From contig VGUH01000022.1 in assembly GCA_016874295.1 (NCBI GenBank), positions 1 through 42,277 on the forward strand: 42,277 nucleotides of DNA, read 5' to 3'. The position numbers and the translations under genes were made by a program. Below, one piece after another: positions 5,534 through 14,770 of the stretch (position 1 is the stretch's first letter; every line of letters starts with the position of its first letter). The notes beneath the pieces were generated by a model. That model searched no databases and was not told the DNA's origin. It saw only the letters and a list, made by a program, of their open reading frames with translations. Source of the stretch: Gammaproteobacteria bacterium (GTDB lineage Bacteria; Pseudomonadota; Gammaproteobacteria; Steroidobacterales; Steroidobacteraceae).

Positions 5534-7519
5534 ATCGCCGACCCCAAGCAAGCGCGCAGCGCCTTTGACCGCGCCCTCACGTTCCTGCGGGCCGGCGACG
5601 CCGCCATGGCAGAGCAGCTGCTGCGCGATGCGCTCGCCGAGGATCCGGGCGAGCCCAATCTCTCCTCGCTGCTCGGCGCGGCGCTCAATCGCCAGGGCCG
5701 TGGCCGCGAAGCGGAACCCCTGCTGCGTCACGGGCTGGCCCTGGAGCCAAGCTATGCCAAGGGGCACGAGGAGCTCGGCCGCAGCCTGCTCCAGCAGGGG
5801 CGCAGCGAGGAGGCGATCGCCAGCATCACCCGCGCGCTCGAGATCGACCCGAAACTCCACTCCGCGCAATTGATCCTGGTCCACGCGCTCTCGGACTGCG
5901 GCCGCGCGGACGAGGCGGAGCGCCGCATGCAGGCCTTCCTGCAGGCCGATCCGATGCGCGAGTGGCTGGTAAAGGCCGCGGAACTGCACCGCACCGGCAA
6001 GCTCGAGCAGGCCGAGCACATCTACCGGCAGATCCTGCAGCGGGACCCCAAGCACCTGGAGGCCCTGCGCCTGCTCGCGCAGGTCGCGCTGGCCAGCGAG
6101 CACTACGGCCAGGCCGAGCAGCTCCTGAAGCGCGCGATCGAGGTCGCGCCCGATTACCTCGCCGCCTGGATCGACCTGTCGCGCGCACAGCTCGAGCGGC
6201 TCGACCTCGACAACGCGCTTGCGAGCATCGAGCGCGCGGCGGCAATGAGCCCGGGCTCGGCGACCGTGCAGATTCACCTCGCGAACGTCCGGGCCCGCTC
6301 GGGCCGCCACGACCAGGCGATTGAGACCTTCCGCCGTGCGGCCGCCCTCGATCCGGAACGACCCGCGCCCTGGATCGGCCTCGGCAACACGCTCAAGACG
6401 ATCGGCCGCCAGGCCGAGGCGATTGACGCCTACCGCCAGGCAGCGGTGCTGCGGCCGGGCAACAGCGAGTCCTGGTGGAGCCTATCGAACCTCAAGACCT
6501 TCCGCTTCACGGATGCCGATGTCGCGGCGATGGAGCGGGAACTCGCCGCGCAGACGATAACCGACGAGACCCGCGCGCAGTTCTCGTTCGCGCTCGCCAA
6601 GGCGCTCGAGGACCGCGGCGACTACCCGCGCGCGTTTACCCTCTACGCGCAGGGCAATCGCCTGCGCCGCAAGCTCGAGCACTACGATCCGGTGCAGACC
6701 GAGGTCATCAACGAGCGCATCCGCACCGTGTTCCACGCCGCTTTCCTCGAGCGTCATGCCGGCCAGGGCCACCCGGACCCGGCCCCGATCTTCGTCGTCG
6801 GGCTGCCCCGTTCCGGCTCGACGCTGATCGAGCAGATCCTCGCGAGCCACTCGCAGGTGGACGCGACCCACGAGCTGCCGGAGGCCGGCCGCCTCGTGCT
6901 GCGCATCAACCGGGCGCGTGCGGATCGCATCGCCTATCCGGAAGCCGCGCGCGAGCTCGAAGGTGACGCCTGGGCAGCGCTCGGGCGCGCCTACATCGAC
7001 GACACGCGTAAGTACCGGCACGGCGCCCCGCGGTTCATCGACAAGATGCCGAACAACTTCGCCAGCATCGGCCTGCTCGCGCTCGCACTGCCGAATGCGC
7101 GCTTCGTCAACGCGCGCAGGCACCCGCTCGATACCTGCCTGTCGTGTTACCGGCAGCTGTTCGCGCGTGGCCAACCCTTCACCTACGACCTCACCGAGCT
7201 CGGCGAGTACTACCTCGAATACGAGAAGATGATGGCCCACTGGCACGAGTCGCTACCGGGCCGCGTGCTCGACGTGCAATACGAGGAGGTCGTGGCCGAC
7301 CAGCCGGGCCAGGCGCGCCGCCTGCTCGATTTCTGCGGGCTGCCGTTCGAGGACGCCTGCCTGCGCTTCTGGGAGACCGGCCGCGCGATCCGCACGGCCA
7401 GTTCCGAGCAGGTGCGGCAGCCGATCTACGCGAGTTCGGTGGGTTTCTGGCGCAACTACGAGCGCGAGTTGGCGCCGCTGATCAATATCGTGCGGCCGGT
7501 CTTGCCGGCGTTAGGCTGA
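5534..7519 (+). CDS. TPR-repeat sulfotransferase family protein
   Basis: This is a protein of about 661 residues. The first ~370 residues are about ten tetratricopeptide repeats (recurring A..LG..L...GR..EAI..Y/F.RA..L.P). The C-terminal ~290 residues are a sulfotransferase domain. The PAPS 5'-phosphosulfate loop FVVGLPRSGSTLIEQIL lies near residue 420, and a 3'-phosphate-binding-like segment (FVNARRHPLDTCLSCYRQLF) follows. Such fusions are common next to TonB receptors in gammaproteobacteria; their substrates are unknown. The start is unusual. The only codon with a good Shine-Dalgarno (GGGAG, 8-nt spacing) is ATC at 5534. The nearest ordinary in-frame starts are GTG 5456, inside the hupE fragment, and ATG 5606, which would cut the first repeat. 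A TonB receptor gene follows after 55 bp. Confidence 0.88.
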   Translation: MADPKQARSAFDRALTFLRAGDAAMAEQLLRDALAEDPGEPNLSSLLGAALNRQGRGREAEPLLRHGLALEPSYAKGHEELGRSLLQQGRSEEAIASITRALEIDPKLHSAQLILVHALSDCGRADEAERRMQAFLQADPMREWLVKAAELHRTGKLEQAEHIYRQILQRDPKHLEALRLLAQVALASEHYGQAEQLLKRAIEVAPDYLAAWIDLSRAQLERLDLDNALASIERAAAMSPGSATVQIHLANVRARSGRHDQAIETFRRAAALDPERPAPWIGLGNTLKTIGRQAEAIDAYRQAAVLRPGNSESWWSLSNLKTFRFTDADVAAMERELAAQTITDETRAQFSFALAKALEDRGDYPRAFTLYAQGNRLRRKLEHYDPVQTEVINERIRTVFHAAFLERHAGQGHPDPAPIFVVGLPRSGSTLIEQILASHSQVDATHELPEAGRLVLRINRARADRIAYPEAARELEGDAWAALGRAYIDDTRKYRHGAPRFIDKMPNNFASIGLLALALPNARFVNARRHPLDTCLSCYRQLFARGQPFTYDLTELGEYYLEYEKMMAHWHESLPGRVLDVQYEEVVADQPGQARRLLDFCGLPFEDACLRFWETGRAIRTASSEQVRQPIYASSVGFWRNYERELAPLINIVRPVLPALG

Positions 7520-7574
7520 AGACCGCGATTTCGTTTATTCTCGACGGGCTTTTGGGATGTTTTCGGGGGAAATC

Positions 7575-9872
7575 ATGGGTTCGCAATCGGGTCTCAAAGT
7601 GCCGGTCAGTCCGGTCGCCTATGCCGTCTCATTCGCGCTGACCGGGCATTACGCCCCCGCGGCGCTGGCGCAGACGCCGAGCGCCGACCTCGATGCGGTC
7701 ATCGTCACCGCCCGCAAGCGCGAAGAGACGCTGCTCGACATTCCCCAGGAAATCCAGACGATAAGCCAGGAGCAGCTGCAGCGCGCGAACCTCAAGAGCG
7801 TCGAGGACTTCTCCCGCTTCGTGCCGAGCCTCACGGTCAACGGCACCGCACCCGGCCGCAGCGGGATCTACTTCCGGGGCGTCGCCGACGATTCCTCCTC
7901 GTTCATCGCCGATTCCTCGGCCGCGATCTACCTTGACGAGCAGCCGCTGACGCAAAGCGCCCTGCAACCCGAGATCCGGCTGGTGGACATCGAGCGCATC
8001 GAGGCCCTGCCGGGCCCGCAGGGCACGCTGTACGGCTCGAGCTCCCAGTCCGGGACGCTGCGCTACATCACGAACAAGCCCGATCCGTCCGGCTACTACT
8101 CGGACATCCGTGTCGACGGCCACTCGGTCGACCAGGGAGACGAGGGCTACGAGGTATCGGGCGTGCTGAACCTCCCGGCCGGGGACAACACCGCCATCCG
8201 CCTGGTCGGTTTCTCGGCGCGCGACGCGGGCTTCATCGACAACGTGCTGGGCGAGAGCCTCGGCGGCACATTCGACAACGCTGACGTCTTGGCGAAGGAC
8301 GTCAACCACGTCGAGTACATCGGCGGACGTGCGGCCCTGCGCTGGCTGGCAGGCGACAACTGGACGGTGGACGCCGGCATCGTCCACCAGCAGATGGACG
8401 CCAACACCTACGCGGAAGACAACATCGAGCGTACCGGTCGCAAATACACCAACGTCCGCTTCCTCGACGAGCGTCGCGAAGACGAGTGGACACAATTCGC
8501 ACTGACGCTGCAGGGTGACCTCGGCTGGGGCCAGTTCACTTCGGCGAGCAGCTACTTCACGCGCGACATCTCCTACTTCCAGGACAACACGGACTACACG
8601 TTTTACCTGAGCAACGCGTTCGGTCCAAATTACGTCAACTACGACCTCGGCCCCGACCCGCGCGGCATTGGCTGGGATGACCGCGACCGCGCAGACCGAT
8701 ACGCGCAGGAATTCCGGCTCCAGGGCGAAACCGAGAAGTCGACCTGGATCGCCGGACTGTTCTATGAAAAGCTGGACGGCGGCTTCAACTTCCTGACCCG
8801 GGTCGAGGACTACGAGAGCACGCCCTCGTTCCAGTTCTGGAACACCAACTACGGCGTCGAGCCCGGCACGACCGACAACGCCTTTTATAACTCGAACAAC
8901 GACCAGCAGACCGAGCAGTTCGCGGTCTTCGGCGAGGTGAGCTACTCGCCGAGCGAGGACTGGACCCTGACCGCCGGCCTGCGCTGGTTCGACCACACGC
9001 GCACGCGCAAGTACTTCATTGAGTCCCCGAACGGATTCGTCACCGCCAATCTTCCCACGGCGAAGGAGACGACCAGCGATATCACGAAGAAGCTCTCGGT
9101 CCAGTACAACTTCAGCGAGAACGCGATGGTGTACGCGCTGTTCTCGGACGGATTCCGGGCCGGCGGGCGCAACGTGGTGCGCCCGGGCACGGTGCTGCCG
9201 CCGGACTACGAGCCTGATTTCCTCGACAACTACGAGCTGGGATTCAAGAGCCGCTGGGCCGGCGGCAGGTACACGCTCAACCTGACGGCATTCAGGATGG
9301 AGTGGAAGGACTACCAGATTGAAGTGGTCGACCCGGGCCCGCTGTATGCGGTGCTGGTCGCGAACGTCGGCGACGCTGAGATCGACGGCATGTCGCTCGA
9401 TTTCACGGCTTACCTGTGGGATTCGGTCGACTTCGGGCTCAACCTCCAGCTCCTCGACGGGGAAACCAAGGCCGACAGCCCGCAACTCGGACTGGCGCCC
9501 GGCGCGCGCCTGCCCTTCTCGGCGGACGAGAAAGGCTCGGTGTGGATCGAGTACACCCATCCGCAGGAAATCGCCGGCGGCAATTTCTATGCGCGTTACC
9601 AGTGGAGTTACATGGGCAATTCCCTCAACGGACTGCCCGGCGTGGAGCTGGACGGCAGCATTACCCCGGCCAACCTGCAGCCGTCCTACCAGATCGCGGA
9701 CGCGAAAATCGGGCTTGCCACGGACGACTGGGATGTCTACGTCTACGTGGACAATCTCACCAACGAGCGCGCAGTGCTGTTCGACCAGCAGAGCGTCCCG
9801 GCCGGCAATATCACGGTCAACTGGCCGCGGACCTGGGGCCTCGGGTTCTCGAAGAGCTGGGGCGGCAACTGA
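7575..9872 (+). CDS. TonB-dependent outer-membrane receptor
   Basis: This is a 765-residue outer-membrane receptor. ATG 7575 is preferred over ATG 7557 because GGGGGA precedes it. A signal peptide ends near ALAQTPSA. A TonB-box-like stretch (DAVIVTARKREE) follows, then the plug domain (IPQEIQTISQEQLQRANLKS; RLVDIERIEALPGPQGTLYG; SGTLRYITNKPD) to about residue 180, and a beta-barrel for the rest. The barrel belongs to the common FepA/CirA-like COG1629 group that imports diverse substrates using TonB energy. The C-terminus ends FSKSWGGN instead of the usual terminal aromatic; the second receptor in this window also ends in GN. Upstream is the TPR-sulfotransferase and downstream, overlapping by 4 bp, a PNPOx-like gene. 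No substrate can be assigned. Confidence 0.92.
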   Translation: MGSQSGLKVPVSPVAYAVSFALTGHYAPAALAQTPSADLDAVIVTARKREETLLDIPQEIQTISQEQLQRANLKSVEDFSRFVPSLTVNGTAPGRSGIYFRGVADDSSSFIADSSAAIYLDEQPLTQSALQPEIRLVDIERIEALPGPQGTLYGSSSQSGTLRYITNKPDPSGYYSDIRVDGHSVDQGDEGYEVSGVLNLPAGDNTAIRLVGFSARDAGFIDNVLGESLGGTFDNADVLAKDVNHVEYIGGRAALRWLAGDNWTVDAGIVHQQMDANTYAEDNIERTGRKYTNVRFLDERREDEWTQFALTLQGDLGWGQFTSASSYFTRDISYFQDNTDYTFYLSNAFGPNYVNYDLGPDPRGIGWDDRDRADRYAQEFRLQGETEKSTWIAGLFYEKLDGGFNFLTRVEDYESTPSFQFWNTNYGVEPGTTDNAFYNSNNDQQTEQFAVFGEVSYSPSEDWTLTAGLRWFDHTRTRKYFIESPNGFVTANLPTAKETTSDITKKLSVQYNFSENAMVYALFSDGFRAGGRNVVRPGTVLPPDYEPDFLDNYELGFKSRWAGGRYTLNLTAFRMEWKDYQIEVVDPGPLYAVLVANVGDAEIDGMSLDFTAYLWDSVDFGLNLQLLDGETKADSPQLGLAPGARLPFSADEKGSVWIEYTHPQEIAGGNFYARYQWSYMGNSLNGLPGVELDGSITPANLQPSYQIADAKIGLATDDWDVYVYVDNLTNERAVLFDQQSVPAGNITVNWPRTWGLGFSKSWGGN

Positions 9873-10531
9873 AGCCAGGCGGCAAGACGCGCGCGCCCTC
9901 GGCTCGCACGCGCGTCGCGCGGCTGCCCAAGCGCGGCCGCTACGATCGCGCGACGATCGACGCGATCCTCGATGGCGGCCTCATCTGCCACGTCGGTTTC
10001 CTGCACGACCGCGCGCCGGTCGTGATCCCGACGCTTTACTGGCGCGAGGGCGATCACCTGTACCTGCACGGCTCCGCCGTGAGCCGCATGCTCGACACCG
10101 CGCGCAAGGGCCTGGTCTGCGTGACCGTGACGCAAATCGACGCGCTCGTGCTCACGCGCTCGGCGTTCCACCACTCTGTCAACTACCGGTCGGTGGTGAT
10201 ATTCGGGCAGCCTGAGGAAGTGACGGACCCGGACCGGAAGGAAGCGCACCTGCGAACCTTCATGGAAGGCCTGATGCCTGGGCGGTGGGATCACTTGCGG
10301 CCGGTGAAGCCGAAGGAACTGAAGGCGACGCGCCTGCTGCGGCTGCCGCTCGACGAAGCCTCTGCCAAGATCCGCGATTACGGCCCGGCCGACGACAAGG
10401 CGGATTTCGACTGGCCTGCCTGGGGCGGGCTGATCCCGATCGAAACGCGCATCGGCACGCCGCTGCCGGACGAGCACGTGAAGGACGCGCTAATGTCCGC
10501 GCCGCGGGTCAGGCACTTCGGCGCGCTTTAA
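9869..10531 (+). CDS. pyridoxamine 5'-phosphate oxidase-like FMN-binding protein
   Basis: This protein of about 220 residues is from the split-barrel flavin-binding family (pyridoxamine 5'-phosphate oxidase-like / FMN-nucleotide-binding). The typical segments are RGRYDRATIDAILDGGLICHVGF, VIPTLYWREGDHLYLHGSAVSRML, a central CVTVTQIDALVLTRSAFHHSVNYRSVVIFG and the C-terminal LPIETRIG-like stretch. Members reduce or oxidise small substrates, or simply bind FMN or heme; the true reaction is unknown. There is no ATG, GTG or TTG in the right place. The best start is CTG 9869, which overlaps the receptor's TGA (CTGA) and lies after a GGGGCGG stretch, so translation is probably coupled to the receptor. 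Length and end are normal. A decayed IS end begins 9 bp after the stop. Confidence 0.85.
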   Translation: MKPGGKTRAPSARTRVARLPKRGRYDRATIDAILDGGLICHVGFLHDRAPVVIPTLYWREGDHLYLHGSAVSRMLDTARKGLVCVTVTQIDALVLTRSAFHHSVNYRSVVIFGQPEEVTDPDRKEAHLRTFMEGLMPGRWDHLRPVKPKELKATRLLRLPLDEASAKIRDYGPADDKADFDWPAWGGLIPIETRIGTPLPDEHVKDALMSAPRVRHFGAL

Positions 10532-10539
10532 GTCGCGCC

Positions 10540-10590
10540 GGTTCTGGTGCAATAGGGGCAAGAGCAGGCGATTCGGCGGCTCGGCTCTCG
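10540..10590. mobile_element. decayed terminal fragment of an IS6-like element (copy A)
   Basis: GGTTCTGGTGCA followed by GGGGCAAGAGCAGGCGATTC and GGCTCTCG aligns, with small gaps, to the transposase-3' end of the larger element at 31524-31590 (GGTTCTGGTGCATTGG, GGCAGGCGATTCGCCGG, TGCTCTCGCC). Only about 50 bp remain, and no second terminus is seen before the amidohydrolase start at 10626. Confidence 0.65.
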
Positions 10591-10625
10591 CACCTGCGGC
10601 ATGGTTCTCGAGGAGAAAGTTCATC

Positions 10626-12365
10626 ATGCACAAGCAATTCCTTGCCATCTTGGCGGTGACTGTCCCGCTCGGTGTCGGGCTACAGCCCATCGTTGCCATG
10701 AGCGAGGCACCGGCGGACCTCATCGTGACCGGCGCGAAACTCGCGACCCTGGACCCCGATCGGCCGGCTGCATCGGCGATCGCGGTGCGCGGTGACCGCA
10801 TCGTCGCAATCGGCGGAGACGAGGAGATCGCCGCATTGGCGGGTCCGGACACGAATAGAGTGGACGCCCGGGGTCGTCGCGTGGTGCCAGGCTTCATCGA
10901 GGGCCACGGGCACTTCATGTCCCTCGGCGAGTCGCTCGCAACGCTCGATCTGCGAAGCGCGCGGGACTGGAACGAGATCGTCGCGATTGTGCGCAGGGCG
11001 GCCGCTGCCGCGAGTCCGGGTGAATGGATCGTTGGCCGCGGATGGCACCAGGACAAATGGACTTCCATCCCGGCCGACGCGGTCGAGGGGTTGCCGCGCA
11101 ACGTCTCGCTGGACGAGGCCACGCCGCGCAACCCGGTTTACCTCGAACACGCGAGTGGTCATGGCGTGCTTGTGAACTCGCTGGCCCTGAAGGAAGCGGG
11201 CATCACGGATACCACGCCGGATCCGCCGGGCGGCGTGATCGTGCGCGAATCGGGAGGCCGGGCGACCGGCTGGCTGGTCGACGCGGCGATCGGCCCCGTC
11301 AGCGCGGCACGCGAACGGGCGTTCGCAGCGCTGCCCGCCGACGAGCAGCGCCGTGTGCTCGTCGACCAGGTGCGGCGCGCGGGACAAGACGCGCTCTCCA
11401 AGGGCGTCACCTCGCTTCAGGACGCCGGGTCTTCATTTGCCACGATTGATCTGTTCCGGTCGCTCGCGGACCGGGGCGAGCTGCCGCTGCGCCTCTACGT
11501 GATGATCGGGGGCGAGAGCAACGAGAGTCTCGAGCGCGGGCTGGCCAGGTACCGGACCGTCGGCTACGGCGGCAATTTCCTCACCGTGCGGGCCATCAAG
11601 CGCCTGGTCGACGGCGCGCTCGGATCGCGCAGCGCCTGGCTCCTGGAGCCGTATGCAGACGATCCGGGAAACACCGGGCTCGAGCACGAGGCGGTCGCCA
11701 TGATCGGTGTGACTGCGGACCTCGCGCTGGCGAATGGCTACCAGCTGAACACACATGCCATCGGTGACCGGGCCAATCGCGAGATTCTCGACCTGTACGA
11801 ACGGGCGCTGCGCGCGCATCCCGAAACGCGTGATCCGCGCTGGCGGATCGAACACGCGCAGCACGTGCACCCGGATGACGTGCCGCGGTTCGCAAAGCTC
11901 GGCGTGATCGCCTCGATGCAGGCGATCGGCGCCGCGTCCGACGGCGCATGGATGGTGAAGCGTCTCGGCGAGCCGCGCGCCGGCGAGCAGACCCTCGTGT
12001 TCCGGACACTGCACGATGCGGGCGCGCTCATCGCCAACGGCACGGACGTACCGGTGGAGGATATCGATCCGCTGGCGAACTTCCGCGCAACCGTGACACG
12101 CGCGATGGCGGACGGCAGCCGGTTCCACCCCGAGCAGGTCCTGACGCGGCAGGAAGCGCTCGCGACCATGACGGTGAACAATGCCTACGCAGCGTTCGAG
12201 GAGGACCTCAAGGGCAGCCTCACGCCCGGCAAGCTCGCGGATTTCGTGGTCCTCGACCGCGACATACTCGAGGTCCCGGACGAGGATCTGTCGAAGGCCC
12301 GGGTCGACTGCACCGTGCTCGGCGGCCGCGTTGTCTACCGCCGTGCCGGAGAGTCCGCGTGCTGA
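10626..12365 (+). CDS. exported amidohydrolase, YtcJ-like (amidohydrolase family 3)
   Basis: This 579-residue protein starts at ATG 10626 after AGGAG (10611-10615). Residues 1-24 are a signal peptide (MHKQFLAILAVTVPLGVGLQ, then PIVA), so it is periplasmic. Family 3 amidohydrolase features follow: the metal motif GHGH in VPGFIEGHGHFMSLG, the GRGWHQDKW segment, THAIGDRANREILDLYERAL, RIEHAQHVHPDDVPRFAKLG, and the aspartate of NGTDVPVEDIDPLANF. The closing beta-domain has TPGKLADFVVLDRDI. Relatives hydrolyse N-acyl or cyclic amides, but substrates are mostly unknown. It follows a TonB receptor and PNPOx gene on the same strand, separated by a decayed IS end. It faces a second amidohydrolase with 47 bp between stops; that gap shows no convincing terminator. 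Confidence 0.9.
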   Translation: MHKQFLAILAVTVPLGVGLQPIVAMSEAPADLIVTGAKLATLDPDRPAASAIAVRGDRIVAIGGDEEIAALAGPDTNRVDARGRRVVPGFIEGHGHFMSLGESLATLDLRSARDWNEIVAIVRRAAAAASPGEWIVGRGWHQDKWTSIPADAVEGLPRNVSLDEATPRNPVYLEHASGHGVLVNSLALKEAGITDTTPDPPGGVIVRESGGRATGWLVDAAIGPVSAARERAFAALPADEQRRVLVDQVRRAGQDALSKGVTSLQDAGSSFATIDLFRSLADRGELPLRLYVMIGGESNESLERGLARYRTVGYGGNFLTVRAIKRLVDGALGSRSAWLLEPYADDPGNTGLEHEAVAMIGVTADLALANGYQLNTHAIGDRANREILDLYERALRAHPETRDPRWRIEHAQHVHPDDVPRFAKLGVIASMQAIGAASDGAWMVKRLGEPRAGEQTLVFRTLHDAGALIANGTDVPVEDIDPLANFRATVTRAMADGSRFHPEQVLTRQEALATMTVNNAYAAFEEDLKGSLTPGKLADFVVLDRDILEVPDEDLSKARVDCTVLGGRVVYRRAGESAC

Positions 12366-12412
12366 ACTTCAATCCGAAAATGCCGCCCGCGATCCCCCTG
12401 ATGCTGGGCCTT

Positions 12413-14416
12413 TCAGCGGGCCGGCAGATCGTCCTGCCAGCCTTGTAGCCAATTACGCTGCCTGGATTCGGGCAGCAGCTCCGAGAGCGTGTCGGCTGCA
12501 TAGACCACGCCATTCTTGATGACATACCTGATTGCGGTGCTGTTGTGGATGTCTTCAAGTGGATCGGCATCGAGCACGACCAGGTCGGCCATCTTGCCGG
12601 GCTCGATGGTGCCCAGGTCCTGATCCAGCCCGATGATGCTGGCACCACCCACGGTTGCAGCCCGCAGCACGTCGTGATTGCTCATCCCGCGCGCGAGACT
12701 CCACAACTCCCAGTGGTAGCCGAGGCCCTGGCGCTGCCCATGGGCGCCCACACCCACCTTTCCGCCGGCTCGGACGACGGCACCCGCAGCTTTCGCAAAG
12801 CGCGGGAACGCCCATTCATCGTCATGCAGCCACTGCAGCCAGATGTCCTCGCGCCGGCGAGTCTGGCGATCCAGGAAGGGATGAGGCGTAAAGCGGGCAA
12901 GCTTCGGATCGTCGTGAACTGGCATCCGCGGGTAATAGTATTCTTCGGCGCCCTGCGCTCCATGCGTAATCAGCAGCGTCGGCACATAGCCGACGCCCGA
13001 GCGCGACATCAGTTCCACGACGTCGCGGTAGAGCGGCGCGATCGTGAAGTAATGCTGGTGGGTCGTGTAACCGTCGATGATCTCGGTGATGCCAGGCTTG
13101 TTCTCGCCGTTACCTTCGGTATGTGCGGGCACGCCTGACTCCGCGGCCGCCATCAGGAGCAGCTGGCGCTTGCGGCGATCTCCGAAGGCGTACTCCTTGA
13201 CGCCATCCAGGTTGTAGGCGGTCACGTAGCGCCGCAGGAGGTTGCGGGCGTCATCGAGGCTCTCGAGATCATCGACGACCCCCGGCAGCAGGATGCCGCC
13301 CGTGCCGAAGAATCGTGGACCGACGAGTTCGCCAGCCTCGATGAGATCCGCATAGTCCGCGAGCGAAGCGCCCGCCGCTCCCGTGTCGTACCCGGTGGTG
13401 ACGCCGTACGCGAGGCTCGAGATGAATTCCCAGGGCTGGATCAGGCGTGTCTCCTGCGCGGTACCCTGGTGGTTGTGAAGGTCGAGAAACCCCGGCACCA
13501 CCGTCTTGCCGGCGAGATCGAGGCGCTTCGCGTCGTCAGGAACTCGAAGTGCGCCGTGAGGGCCGACCGCCGCAATGCGATTTCGCGTGATCAGGATGTC
13601 CGCAATCGGCAAGACCTCATCACCGTTCATCGTGATGACCCGGGCGCCGCTCAGCAGTATGTCGCCCTCCGGAACCTGACGCGGCAGCTCGATTCGGACC
13701 GTCGTTTCCTGCCGCGACCCGGACTCCAGGTCGTAGCGATACAGACTGGAACCCAGCGCGAAGACAGCTTCACGCCCATCGAGACTCCAGCCCGCGAACT
13801 CGCCGCCGACATCGCTGATACGTCGCGCCAACTGGCCGGGCTGCGAAGCATCCAGCCGGACGTCGGTGGGCGTTGCGCCTGCGACCGGCAAGTCGACCAG
13901 GTAGATCTGGCGCTCCAACTCTACCAGCAGATGACGGCCGTCCGGGGCCATGACCGGCGAACTGACTGGCGCCCCGCGCGAGCTGTCGGGCCAGTCGTCG
14001 CTGTGGAGCTCGCCGGTCGCGTGCACGCGAAGCTCGCTGCCGTCCATGCGCACGGATACCAGGCCGCCATGGTCGGACAAGTCCGGATCAGCGCTCTGGA
14101 AGACGAAGATTCGCTCCGGGTCGGTCGTGAAGTGCGGGCGCCCCAGGCCATGAAGCGGCATGACCCGTCGCAGATCCCCCCCCGCTGCCGGCATCCAGGC
14201 CAGCTCGACGCGTTGCCGCGCGCGCGGACTCATGTCTTCGCCATAGCTCAGCAGATCGTCAATCCAGGCCTGCCGCGACATCACCGCCATCGCAATGCGC
14301 TGTCCGTCCGGCGAGAACGTCGGCCAGCCGTAGAACGCGCCGTCGCGCGTGAGTCGCTCACGCCGGCCATTGGGTTCTGGTGCATTGGTGGCGTTCGGAC
14401 AAGACATCAAGATCAC
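12413..14416 (-). pseudogene. beta-propeller amidohydrolase, 5'-truncated
   Basis: The minus-strand frame gives 667 residues. Residues ~20-270 are TolB/WD40-like propeller repeats (FYGWPTFSPDGQRIAMAV, SSPVMAPDGRHLLVE, FAGWSLDGREAVFALG). The rest is an amidohydrolase with HxH in VPGFLDLHNHQGT, then PAHTEGNG, TTHQHYF, VGVGAHGQ and the closing IEPGKMADLVVLDADPLEDI. Full-length relatives are usually above 1,000 residues and have a signal peptide and more propeller blades. Here the first ~350 residues and the signal are gone. The first ~15 codons, including ATG 14416, come from the adjacent inverted-repeat element, whose end (14373) interrupts the gene. The remaining frame is intact, so truncation may be recent, but export is lost and activity is doubtful. 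Confidence 0.8.
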
Positions 14417-14544
14417 ACCGAAAGGCGAAACGCGGGTTCCGATCTCGAAATGCCTGGAAAACCGGCATTCGGCGTGCGGTGATTTGCGCCCGCAATGCCA
14501 AAAAAGCGGCGTCAGCCTCGAGAAGCCCTTAATGCACCAGAACC
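14373..14544. mobile_element. 172-bp inverted-repeat element (MITE-like, IS6-type ends; copy B)
   Basis: The ends are GGTTCTGGTGCATTGG (14373-14388) and, inverted, TTAATGCACCAGAACC (14529-14544): 14 of 16 bases pair. The same terminal sequence bounds the IS6-like relics at 10540, 29334 and 31524. No transposase fits inside 172 bp, so this is a MITE-like or internally deleted copy. The 8-bp flanks (GGCCATTG and ATCAGGAC) do not match, so no target duplication is left. It cuts off the 5' end of the propeller amidohydrolase. Confidence 0.65.
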
Positions 14545-14634
14545 ATCAGGACGCGCCTGTTCCCGATTGTTTGCATGTGGACCGACTGCCTTGCGAACCG
14601 GTTCCCGCACCACCCTAGCCTGGGAGGCCGAACA

Positions 14635-14646
14635 ATACTAAAGTAT
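14635..14646. promoter_or_regulatory. small palindrome in the leader of the amine-oxidation operon
   Basis: ATACT-AA-AGTAT is an inverted repeat in the 226-bp gap between the inverted-repeat element and ATG 14771. It is the only AT-rich palindrome in that gap and could be an operator or part of a promoter. No confident -35/-10 pair and no sigma-54 box were found there. Confidence 0.35.
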
Positions 14647-14770
14647 CGGTGCCGACCCCTGCCAATGGCCGATTTGTATTCCGCGCTCGAAGTGCCGAAA
14701 CTCCATGGCAGGACCGGCCGCCGCTGCGGCAGGCATGCCGGCGCAAGTTTCACCGGGAGGGGGAGACGCA

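Noticed and set aside
7629-9560. Long minus-strand open frame across the first TonB receptor
   Set aside because: It is a low-complexity R/V/A-rich shadow of a clear receptor gene; no start signal.
12366-12412. Bidirectional terminator between the two convergent amidohydrolase genes
   Set aside because: No stem with a T-run could be built in the 47-bp gap.
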